In this document: positions 30,636-38,142 of the stretch, in pieces
How the letters are laid out: the number at the start of each line of letters is the position of its first letter
Numbering within the stretch: the first letter of the stretch is position 1
Source of the DNA: VYFG01 sp965248685
GTDB lineage: Bacteria > Pseudomonadota > Gammaproteobacteria > Arenicellales > Poriferihabitantaceae
Assembly: GCA_965248685.1 (NCBI GenBank)
Contig: CBDFKC010000004.1
Location: forward strand, 1,478,110 to 1,542,109
DNA: 64,000 nucleotides
Reading direction: 5' to 3'
Made by a program: the position numbers and the translations under genes
The notes under the pieces: generated by a model
The model's input: the letters and a program-made list of their open reading frames with translations, nothing else
The model's database searches: none
Told to the model about the DNA's origin: nothing

Positions 30636-31505
30636 ATGATGAAAAATCCGGTTGCAGTAAAAATACTGAGTCTTTTTGGCTTTTTAGTTTTCACCCTACC
30701 AGTTATGTCCCAGACCACTTTGGATCAAGAGATCGAAGAGCTGGGTTTAAATGTAAAAAACCCGAATGTCGATCTGACCGCAAATGCAGGTGATTTGGTT
30801 GGCTCATCAGGCTTTAAGGTTCTCAATGGGCAACAATCTGGGTTAGTCGGCAACGAAATTAGAGTTTTGCTAAAACCTCGCACGACGACAGTTCTATCGG
30901 CTGAAATATCTGGTCAAATAAGAACGCTGCCCTTTGATATTGGAGACCATTTTGCCAAGGGCGATTTGCTGGCGCGAATAGGTTGCAGGGCGGTATTTTC
31001 TGAAATTGGTATCGCAAAAATTGGTTTGGAACTGAGTCAGATCGAATATCAATCCAATAAAAGTCTGCTGGCCCAGGGAGGCGTCAGCAAATTCGATGTG
31101 GAAATTTCCGGCATAAGGGTTCAGCAATCCGAAGCTAATCTTAAAAAATGGCAGGGAGCGGCAGGTGATTGCTCGATCCATGCTCCCTATGGGGGAAAAG
31201 TCGTAACCAGGTCAATCAGTCGTTATGAGCATATTGGTTCTGGGCAGCCGCTGTTGGAAATTATTGATGATTCCAGATTCGATATGCAGCTTTATGTTCC
31301 TTCGATCTGGGTGACCAAACTCACCAAAAAAACCACGTTTTCTGTCTATATTGATGAGGTGAGTAGAGAATATGAAGCTAAAGTGGTGCGAATTAATCCT
31401 CAGGTAGACGCCGGAAGTAAAACGCTTGAAATTATTGCCCAGTTGGAAAAACATCACAAAGAATTGCGCGCGGGAATGAGCGGAAGTGCAAAATTTGATC
31501 TGTAA
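30636..31505 (+). CDS. HlyD / RND-type periplasmic adaptor subunit
   Basis: 289 residues. The N-terminus (FGFLVFTLPVMSQT) is a signal peptide likely cut after the Ser-Gln region. The body shows the membrane fusion protein pattern: a barrel/lipoyl half (EISGQIRTLPFDIGDHFAKGD), a short helical hairpin (IGLELSQIEYQSNKSLLAQG), the second lipoyl half (CSIHAPYGGKVV) and beta-barrel segments (VYIDEVSREYEAKVV), ending in RAGMSGSAKF. It is shorter than most adaptors, with a short hairpin. It follows the TolC gene and precedes the second adaptor by nine bases. It should bridge an inner-membrane transporter to the TolC duct, but no ABC or RND pump gene is next to it. Confidence 0.82.
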   Translation: MMKNPVAVKILSLFGFLVFTLPVMSQTTLDQEIEELGLNVKNPNVDLTANAGDLVGSSGFKVLNGQQSGLVGNEIRVLLKPRTTTVLSAEISGQIRTLPFDIGDHFAKGDLLARIGCRAVFSEIGIAKIGLELSQIEYQSNKSLLAQGGVSKFDVEISGIRVQQSEANLKKWQGAAGDCSIHAPYGGKVVTRSISRYEHIGSGQPLLEIIDDSRFDMQLYVPSIWVTKLTKKTTFSVYIDEVSREYEAKVVRINPQVDAGSKTLEIIAQLEKHHKELRAGMSGSAKFDL

Positions 31506-31514
31506 GTAATTCCC

Positions 31515-32927
31515 ATGGAAATCGTATCAAATTCAAGGCCAAAACTGGTTGATCAAATAAAGGCCGATGTACAGGAAGAGAAAAGCATAGCCAGCCTACT
31601 GTCTAAAATTATTATTTTGGAAGGGGATATACGAAAGGTTTCCACGGTAAATGAGTTTGCGGTATTAGCGGTCAACGAATCCCATAAAGTCATTCCCTAT
31701 TTTCAGTGTTTCATGTGGAAGCGGGGAAAATTTGGTAAATTACAAATTCAAGCGGTCTCCGGTGTGTCTCAGGTAGATTCTGATGCACCATCTGTTTTGA
31801 CCGTGGTGAAAATAGTTAAGTTTCTAGGCGAGAAATTTGATGGCAAGGGTCTGTCGCCATTCGATGCCAGTGCTGATAAGGTTCCGTTTTATGATGAATG
31901 GACCGAATTGTTACCCCCTCATGTCCTGTGGTGTGAGTTTATCGAAAGCAGCGTTAGTAAAAAGATGACCGCTGGACTATTATTCTTTCGAGAAACCCCC
32001 TTTTCGAATACCGATTTGACTGCGTTAACGCCGGTGCTTGATGCCTACCGGTATAGCTGGTTTCGATTGACCCAAGTTCAAAAGGAGAATCGCAGCCTGT
32101 TGGGCCGTATTACCCGTAGTCGTGTGTTTAAATACGCAATAATCGCTTCGTTGATCGGGGTTATGTTTATACCCATAAGGGAATCGGTACTAGCCCCGGC
32201 GACGATTGTCCCATTAAACCCCGAAATAGTTGGCTCTCCTATCAGAGGCATTGTGGATCAATTTTTTGTCAAACCTAATCAGGCTGTTAGAAAAGGCGAA
32301 TTACTGTTTACCCTGGATGATCGGGAAATTCGAAATCAGGTGTCGGTTGCAGCGCAGGAACTGGAAACCGTTAGAGCCGAGTATTCCAGAGCAGCGCAAA
32401 AATCTTTCTCTGACGCTGACAGTAAATCTGAAATTGCCTTGCAAAAAGCCAGGGTGGCCCAGAAACAACTTGAGAAGGAGTATGCAGAAAGTCGGCTTGC
32501 CCAAACCAGGGTTTTTGCCGGTCGCCAGGGTATCGCCGTATTTGGCGATGAAAACGATTGGTTGGGGCAGCCTATTTCTGTTGGTGAGAAAGTAATGACC
32601 CTGGCAAACCCGGAAGAAAAGGAAGTTGATATATTTATGCCAATTGATGATGCACTGTATCTTCAACCGGGTGCAGAAGTCCGTCTTTTTATGAATACTG
32701 ATCCGACTAATCCAATGAAAGCTGTATTGGTTCAAACGAGTTACGAACCTTCCGATAACGATGGCAGTCTTTCTTATGCTTTAAAAGCTGAAATAAATGA
32801 CGAAAATGATTTCAGTCGATTGGGCTGGCAGGGTACAGCGAAGGTATACAGTAATTCAGAAGTGACATTATTTTACTACCTGTTTCGAAAACCGATTTCG
32901 ACTACCCGTCAGCTATTTGGATTTTAA
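31515..32927 (+). CDS. Membrane-anchored HlyD-family adaptor with large cytoplasmic N-terminal domain
   Basis: 470 residues. The first 200 residues precede a single transmembrane segment (about 203-221, YAIIASLIGVMFIPI) and resemble a GAF-like sensory domain (weak call: mixed beta strands, FAVLAVNESHKVIPYFQCFMW). After the membrane come the adaptor parts: PIRGIVDQFFVKPNQAVRKG (lipoyl), an Ala/Gln/Glu-rich coiled coil (about 275-330), a second lipoyl half (RVFAGRQGIAVFGDENDW) and a barrel domain (EVDIFMPIDDALYLQPG). The gene is coupled to the previous adaptor by a nine-base gap. The cytoplasmic domain could sense a signal or contact a partner that gives energy. Role in export of the giant protein is inferred from position. 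Confidence 0.8.
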   Translation: MEIVSNSRPKLVDQIKADVQEEKSIASLLSKIIILEGDIRKVSTVNEFAVLAVNESHKVIPYFQCFMWKRGKFGKLQIQAVSGVSQVDSDAPSVLTVVKIVKFLGEKFDGKGLSPFDASADKVPFYDEWTELLPPHVLWCEFIESSVSKKMTAGLLFFRETPFSNTDLTALTPVLDAYRYSWFRLTQVQKENRSLLGRITRSRVFKYAIIASLIGVMFIPIRESVLAPATIVPLNPEIVGSPIRGIVDQFFVKPNQAVRKGELLFTLDDREIRNQVSVAAQELETVRAEYSRAAQKSFSDADSKSEIALQKARVAQKQLEKEYAESRLAQTRVFAGRQGIAVFGDENDWLGQPISVGEKVMTLANPEEKEVDIFMPIDDALYLQPGAEVRLFMNTDPTNPMKAVLVQTSYEPSDNDGSLSYALKAEINDENDFSRLGWQGTAKVYSNSEVTLFYYLFRKPISTTRQLFGF

Positions 32928-32980
32928 CGGGCTAGCTAAACTTAATTTAATTCAAATGGGCCGCAATCTTATAAATAGGT

Positions 32981-33589
32981 TTATCGGTAAGGGGGACCCG
33001 AAACCCATACCACAATCGAGCGGCGGACTCCTGCAGTAATGGGTTTGACCCGATGTAGTAAATAACTGGGAAACGCATATCCAGCGCCGGCTTTTTTTAC
33101 CGCTGTTTGCGCTATCCTCCTCGACATGAACTGAAGTTCGCCGCCCTCATAAGCTGAATCATCGCTTAGTTGAATTGTTAGAGAGATTTTTCTTTGTGAA
33201 GTTTTTCCCGCTCCCACGTCCGTATGCCAATCGTAGTGGCCCTGCTCATCTGCATGATACTCGGTAAGTTGAATGGGTTCCGCCATCCCAGAAAGATCGA
33301 ATTGCCATAGGGCCTGATTGGCGTCATTGACGAAATCCCCCAACCTTTGGTATAGCCAACGATATTCCTCTCGTTTAGGCACCCATCCGACCCGGCTACT
33401 TCGATAATCTTTGGCTATACTGACTATACCTTGCTCACTGCGGGTTGCCGCTGCTTCAATATTCAGTTCGGAAAAATACTGATTGATAACTTGAATTTCA
33501 GCGCTGTCAAACAGTTCAAGGTTTTCATAATGGTCCTTTAATCCTGCTTTGCCTGGGTGGCTGATAAAATCCGCAAATATCTTATTCAT
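32981..33589 (-). CDS. 2OG-Fe(II) oxygenase, prolyl-4-hydroxylase-like
   Basis: 202 residues, a compact double-stranded beta-helix dioxygenase. The iron ligands are visible: HYDWHTD (HxD) and a distal His in YLLHRVKPI, followed by the 2-oxoglutarate-binding Arg in RRSIVVW. LTIQLSDDSAYEGGELQF is the typical P4Hc strand. Such enzymes hydroxylate peptide or free amino-acid residues using O2 and 2-oxoglutarate. It is transcribed towards the adaptor genes, ending 54 bases from their stop. A substrate among the Asp-rich repeat proteins is conceivable but not shown. Confidence 0.85.
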   Translation of the reverse strand: MNKIFADFISHPGKAGLKDHYENLELFDSAEIQVINQYFSELNIEAAATRSEQGIVSIAKDYRSSRVGWVPKREEYRWLYQRLGDFVNDANQALWQFDLSGMAEPIQLTEYHADEQGHYDWHTDVGAGKTSQRKISLTIQLSDDSAYEGGELQFMSRRIAQTAVKKAGAGYAFPSYLLHRVKPITAGVRRSIVVWVSGPPYR

Positions 33590-33780
33590 GGATAGATCGA
33601 CGTTTGAGTTATAGTTAAAGTGCTGTGGGGAAAGTCAAACTGACCGGTTATGACCTATACAAAGGTTCCCTAGTTCTAATATTTAATTATAGCTGAATAT
33701 CAAAATTCACGTTAATTCCAACTAAAATGGATGCTGGTAAAATTTAAACGGACTATTCGTAGCCCAGGATAATAGAAAAT

Positions 33781-35004
33781 TTGAACTCTAAGAACCCGGA
33801 TATTATTCAGGAACTGGTGGCAGCATTGGAACTGCTAAAAACTCACTTCTTGTCATTACAAGACGGCGGTATTAACGAAGTTGATATGGCTCGTAAAGGA
33901 TTGGCGGCAATGATGGCTGCGTTAGGAGACCCATTTACAAATTATGTTCCTCCGTCACAATTAGAGCATTATAAATCCCGCAAGAAAGAAACCGTAGTAG
34001 GTATCGGCTTACTCACTGAGTTTGACCAGAATAAAGCGGTCAGAATTATTTCTTCGCTAACAGACTCTCCCTCAGATATTCCCGCTCTGAAAACCGGCGA
34101 TGAACTTCTTCTGATAAATGGCGTTGAGATCAGAAATACCAATGTGGGGTTACTAAATAAGCAATTAAATGGCACTGAGGGCACCCAGGTTAACTTGACC
34201 GTGGTGAATCCGGCTGGCATTCAGTCCGATGTCACGGTGGAACGGCGAGGTGTAAATGTCGATTTTCTGAGCAGCAAAATGATCGATACTGATAAGGTGT
34301 TCGTCAGATTGGCCTGGTTTAGCGGAACCGTCTTTCAATCATTTATTGATCAAGTTAAACAGTTTCAGCAGGCCGGAGCGAAAGGCTTAATCCTGGACGT
34401 CAGATCGAATAGTGGTGGATCGATTATGTCGACCCGGAGTATTTTTAGTAGCGTGTGTGATCAGGAGGTCATGTATTACGGAAAGGTGAATAACCAGGAT
34501 AATATAAAAGACAATATTTTTGGCACATTTAAATTTGAGTTACCAATTGTGGTATTGGTAAATCATGCGACTTTTTCAGCCGGAGAAGTTCTAGCTGGCG
34601 CGCTACAAGATTATGGTCGTGCGGTTGTGATCGGTACTACAACAGGTGGCAAGGGCAGTATGCAACAGGTTTTTCCTTTGAATGGCGAGATAGGGGGTGC
34701 GATGCGTATAACCACGGCTACAAACTGTACCCCGTCTGGGCGAATATTGCAGGGAAATGGCGTCGTTCCCGATTTCGTTGTTGAGCAGGCATATCCTGAA
34801 CTGTTTGTTGAAGACGGTGCGCAGAATATTACCGAGGAAGGAAGAAGGTATTTGACGAATTTGCGTCTTGAGTCGTTAATTGCGCAACATGGAGAGGAAG
34901 CGGTGCGCCCGGTGTGGGAACAGGGTGACAGTCAATTCGCTAAGGCAGTAGAGGTTATTGACAAATTGATTCTAGAAGACCCCAGTCCTAGGAAACCTGA
35001 ATAG
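33781..35004 (+). CDS. S41-family (C-terminal processing) peptidase
   Basis: About 407 residues. An in-frame stop at 33760-33762 leaves TTG 33781 as the best start (AGGA at 33766-33769). Order: N-terminal helical part with LGDPFTNYVPPSQ, a PDZ domain (about 75-165, GIGLLTEFDQ ... GDELLLINGVEIRN), and the S41 catalytic core with LILDVRSNSGGS, Ser266 in ATFSAGE and Lys291 in GGKGSMQ. The 25-residue Ser-Lys spacing equals that of CtpA-type enzymes. Unlike most family members there is no signal peptide, so either it works in the cytoplasm or the 5' end is lost. It could trim exported proteins, but the missing signal argues for caution. Confidence 0.83.
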   Translation: MNSKNPDIIQELVAALELLKTHFLSLQDGGINEVDMARKGLAAMMAALGDPFTNYVPPSQLEHYKSRKKETVVGIGLLTEFDQNKAVRIISSLTDSPSDIPALKTGDELLLINGVEIRNTNVGLLNKQLNGTEGTQVNLTVVNPAGIQSDVTVERRGVNVDFLSSKMIDTDKVFVRLAWFSGTVFQSFIDQVKQFQQAGAKGLILDVRSNSGGSIMSTRSIFSSVCDQEVMYYGKVNNQDNIKDNIFGTFKFELPIVVLVNHATFSAGEVLAGALQDYGRAVVIGTTTGGKGSMQQVFPLNGEIGGAMRITTATNCTPSGRILQGNGVVPDFVVEQAYPELFVEDGAQNITEEGRRYLTNLRLESLIAQHGEEAVRPVWEQGDSQFAKAVEVIDKLILEDPSPRKPE

Positions 35005-35188
35005 CTCAATAGTAACAACGGGGTTTTGAAAGACCATAAAAAAACAGAATCTCAGGGTCCGATCAGAATATGCCAGCCTTTCGCAAAGAGATTTCTAATT
35101 GGTCAAAATATGCCGCAAATTTGTCTTGAAACGTTCGTAGCTAACAGGCAAAGTCGGCCCACTATTGGCTGAATATCAGAGACACAAA

Positions 35189-36082
35189 ATGAACTTTAAT
35201 GCATTTATTACCTGTGCTGTTACCGGTTCGGGAAATACTATTGGTAAACATCCGGATATTCCGGTCACGCCAGAGCAAATTGCCACTGCCGCAATTGAAG
35301 CAGCAAAAGCGGGTGCTGCGATCGCTCATATTCATGTACGCGACCCGGAGACTGGCATGGGTAGCAGAGATCCTAATTTGTTTGCCGAAGTGGTTGAGAG
35401 AATTCGAGAAAGTGATACCGATGTCATTATTAATACCACTGCAGGTATGGGTGGCGATATGGTATTTGGGTTAGGAGAGTCACCGCTGCCCCTTGATCCT
35501 GAGGGTACGGATATTGCTGGCCCATTGGAGCGGTTAGCCCATGTCGAGAATTTACTTCCTGAAATATGTACCCTGGATTGCGGTACGATGAACTTTGCGG
35601 AAAGTAACTATGTTATGACAAACACCCCCGGCATGCTGAAAACCATGGCGAAGCGGGTTCAGGAATTGGGAGTAAGGCCAGAACTTGAAGTATTCGACAC
35701 TGGTCACCTTGTATTCGTCAAGGAAATGATCCGGGATGGCCTAATCGACGATCCAGTAATGATCCAACTATGTATGGGTATCCCCTACGGTGCGCCAGAC
35801 GATCCCGGAACGCTGATGGCTCTGGTTAATCAACTCCCCCATGGGGCTGAGTTCTCGGCATTCTCAATTGGAAGAAATCAGTTGCCCTATGTAACCATGG
35901 CGCTGTTGGCGGGAGGCAATGTACGAGTCGGTTTGGAAGACAATATTTACTTGTCCAAGGGTGTCCTTGCTACAAATGCCCAACTGGTTGAACGGGCGGC
36001 AAAAATTCTTGGTCTTATGAATGTCAATATCCAAACTCCTGCCGAGGTCCGTCAGCGACTCAAATTGAAAGATAGACGGTAA
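35189..36082 (+). CDS. Beta-keto acid cleavage enzyme (BKACE, DUF849), dehydrocarnitine-cleavage candidate
   Basis: 297 residues starting at ATG 35189 (GAGA just upstream; the TTG-led extension from 35165 is not needed because ITCAVTG is the usual family beginning). Zinc-site motif HIHVRDPETG, then INTTAGMGG and TGHLVF, and the conserved C-terminal RVGLEDN, all typical of BKACE. These enzymes cleave a beta-keto acid with acetyl-CoA to acetoacetate and an acyl-CoA; known substrates include 3-keto-5-aminohexanoate and 3-dehydrocarnitine. CaiD and an acyl-CoA dehydrogenase in the same co-directional block favour 3-dehydrocarnitine, giving betainyl-CoA and acetoacetate. The substrate call is inference. 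Confidence 0.85.
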   Translation: MNFNAFITCAVTGSGNTIGKHPDIPVTPEQIATAAIEAAKAGAAIAHIHVRDPETGMGSRDPNLFAEVVERIRESDTDVIINTTAGMGGDMVFGLGESPLPLDPEGTDIAGPLERLAHVENLLPEICTLDCGTMNFAESNYVMTNTPGMLKTMAKRVQELGVRPELEVFDTGHLVFVKEMIRDGLIDDPVMIQLCMGIPYGAPDDPGTLMALVNQLPHGAEFSAFSIGRNQLPYVTMALLAGGNVRVGLEDNIYLSKGVLATNAQLVERAAKILGLMNVNIQTPAEVRQRLKLKDRR

Positions 36083-36106
36083 GCATCCCGATTTTGGTGT
36101 TAAGTG

Positions 36107-36904
36107 ATGCCTGATAGATTCGAGAATAGCCGAATACTAATTACTGCTGGAGCCAGCGGGATTGGTAAGGCTATTGCGCTGGCTTTTTCCGCAGAAGGTG
36201 GATTGGTTCATATTGTCGATATAGACGTCAGCAACCTGGATGATTTTAATAACCAGGAGTCGCGGGTTTCGCATTTCGAAACTTCGGTTGCAGATGTTTC
36301 TGACGAAGCTGCGGTCAAATCTGTTTTTGCCCACCAGCAGTCGATATTTGACGGCATTGACGTACTGATTAATTGTGCTGGAATAAAAGGTCCGACCGGC
36401 GCGGTGGAAAACTTGCAATTATCCGACTGGCAACGCTGCTTGGAAGTAAATTTACAAGCGACGTTTTTATGTAGCAAGTATGCGATTCCAATGATGAAGA
36501 AGCAAAGCTCCGGATCAATTACCAATCTATCATCGACGGCGGGATGGCATGGATATCCTTTACGTTCACCATACGCCGCCGCCAAGTGGGCGGTCATTGG
36601 TTTTACCAAATCTCTGGCAATGGAGTTAGGACCATTCGGATTGCGTGCTAACGCGATTTGCCCTGGTAGTGTTGACGGTGAGCGTATGGATAGAGTGATC
36701 GCAGACGAAGCGCTTGAAAAAAACATGAGCGAACAAGCTGTGCGTGATTCGTATACCCGTGGTGTTTCTATGCGTAGTTTTATCCAGGCTGATGATATTG
36801 CACAGACTGCTCTTTTTCTTTCATCCCGGTCTGCCAGAAAAATTACCGGGCAGTATATTTCTGTCGATGGTCACCTGGAAAATCTGGGCGGACTCGACCA
36901 ATAA
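36107..36904 (+). CDS. Short-chain dehydrogenase/reductase
   Basis: 265 residues. Nucleotide-binding TAGASGIGKA, NCAG (INCAGIKG), active-site Ser in LSSTAG and Tyr156-x3-Lys160 in SPYAAAKWA, followed by NAICPGSV: a classical NAD(P)-dependent SDR. ATG 36107 directly follows a GTG at 36104; either could be used. It sits 25 bases after BKACE and 22 bases before the acyl-CoA dehydrogenase, within a likely operon. In that setting it could oxidise the beta-hydroxyl of carnitine or carnitinyl-CoA to the keto substrate of BKACE; this role is inferred. Confidence 0.85.
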   Translation: MPDRFENSRILITAGASGIGKAIALAFSAEGGLVHIVDIDVSNLDDFNNQESRVSHFETSVADVSDEAAVKSVFAHQQSIFDGIDVLINCAGIKGPTGAVENLQLSDWQRCLEVNLQATFLCSKYAIPMMKKQSSGSITNLSSTAGWHGYPLRSPYAAAKWAVIGFTKSLAMELGPFGLRANAICPGSVDGERMDRVIADEALEKNMSEQAVRDSYTRGVSMRSFIQADDIAQTALFLSSRSARKITGQYISVDGHLENLGGLDQ

Positions 36905-36925
36905 TAACCGGGCCAATTTTCTGGT

Positions 36926-38095
36926 ATGAATTTCTCATTTACTCAAGAACAACAAATGCTGGTCGACACCGCCAAACGGTTTGTCGAGGAAGAGCTTTAT
37001 CCCTATGAAATGGAGATAGAGCAGACCGGTGATATTCGTCCCGAACTGCGCCAGCAGGTGATTGATCGGTCGCTGGAGGTTGGTCTGTATGCTGCTAACA
37101 TGCCGGAAGATCTTGGCGGCGGTGGGCTTGACTCGGTATCCATGGCGTTGCTTGATCGTGAATTGGGGCGAGCTAATTATGCCCTGCAATACACCGTTGC
37201 GCGACCCAGTAATATTCTCCAGGCATGTGTTGGAGAGCAGCGGGAGAAATATTTATTTCCCTGTATTCGTGGTGAGAAAACTGATTGTTTGGCGATGACC
37301 GAACCAGGCGCCGGGTCCGACGTACGATCCATGTCCTGTCATGCCATTGTTGATGGTGACAGCTTTGTTATCAAAGGTACAAAACACTTTATTAGTCACG
37401 CGGATGTTTCTGATTTTGTTATATTATTTGTTGCTACAGGATCCCAGGATACACCCCGTGGTCCACGCAAAAAGATAACTGCATTTCTGGTCGATATGGG
37501 CACCCCGGGTTTCACTGTTCGAAAGGGTTACGATAGCGTTTCTCACCGGGGCTACCATAACTGCATTCTCGAGTTTGATAATTGCCGAATTCACGCAAAC
37601 CAGGTTTTGGGGGAAGTCGATCAAGGTTTTGAAGTGGCTAATGACTGGCTTGGGAATACGCGTTTGCAGGTGGCTGCTATTTGCTTGGGTCGGTGTGACC
37701 GTGCTTTTGAACTGGCGTGTGCTCATGCTGCTGAGCGTAAACAGTTTAACCAGACTATTGGGAAATTTCAGGGCGTGGCATTCAAGCTGGCCGATATGGA
37801 GTTACGGCGTCGTTCCGCGGAGTTGATTGTTTACGACGCCGCCAGTAAAGCAAATCAGGGTTTGATGAGCGATATGGACGCTGCGTTGGCCAAGCTTGCG
37901 TCTACCGAAGCGCTGGCGTTCATTGCAGATGAAGCACTACAGATATTTGGCGGTATGGGGTTGATGGCTGATCTGCCCCTTGAAAGAATTTGGCGCGATG
38001 CGAGAGTTGAGCGAATCTGGGAAGGGACCAGTGAAATCCAACGACTGATTATTTCCCGCTCTATATTGCGCCCGCTGGAGAATGCAAATTCTTAG
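36926..38095 (+). CDS. Acyl-CoA dehydrogenase, gamma-butyrobetainyl-CoA dehydrogenase candidate
   Basis: 389 residues, full-length flavin-dependent acyl-CoA dehydrogenase: N-terminal helical domain, MTEPGAGSDVRSM (flavin/substrate loop), KGTKHFISHA, QVLGEVDQGFEV, the C-terminal helical domain with RKQFNQTIGKFQ, and the catalytic Glu region ERIWEGTSEIQR. It introduces an alpha-beta double bond into an acyl-CoA. Its position beside a CaiD-type hydratase suggests gamma-butyrobetainyl-CoA to crotonobetainyl-CoA. It lies 22 bases after the SDR gene and 47 bases before the CoA ligase gene. Confidence 0.87.
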   Translation: MNFSFTQEQQMLVDTAKRFVEEELYPYEMEIEQTGDIRPELRQQVIDRSLEVGLYAANMPEDLGGGGLDSVSMALLDRELGRANYALQYTVARPSNILQACVGEQREKYLFPCIRGEKTDCLAMTEPGAGSDVRSMSCHAIVDGDSFVIKGTKHFISHADVSDFVILFVATGSQDTPRGPRKKITAFLVDMGTPGFTVRKGYDSVSHRGYHNCILEFDNCRIHANQVLGEVDQGFEVANDWLGNTRLQVAAICLGRCDRAFELACAHAAERKQFNQTIGKFQGVAFKLADMELRRRSAELIVYDAASKANQGLMSDMDAALAKLASTEALAFIADEALQIFGGMGLMADLPLERIWRDARVERIWEGTSEIQRLIISRSILRPLENANS

Positions 38096-38142
38096 GGCAA
38101 TTAATAAGGCTTACCAATTCTACCCGGGCCGGTGAATAGCAG

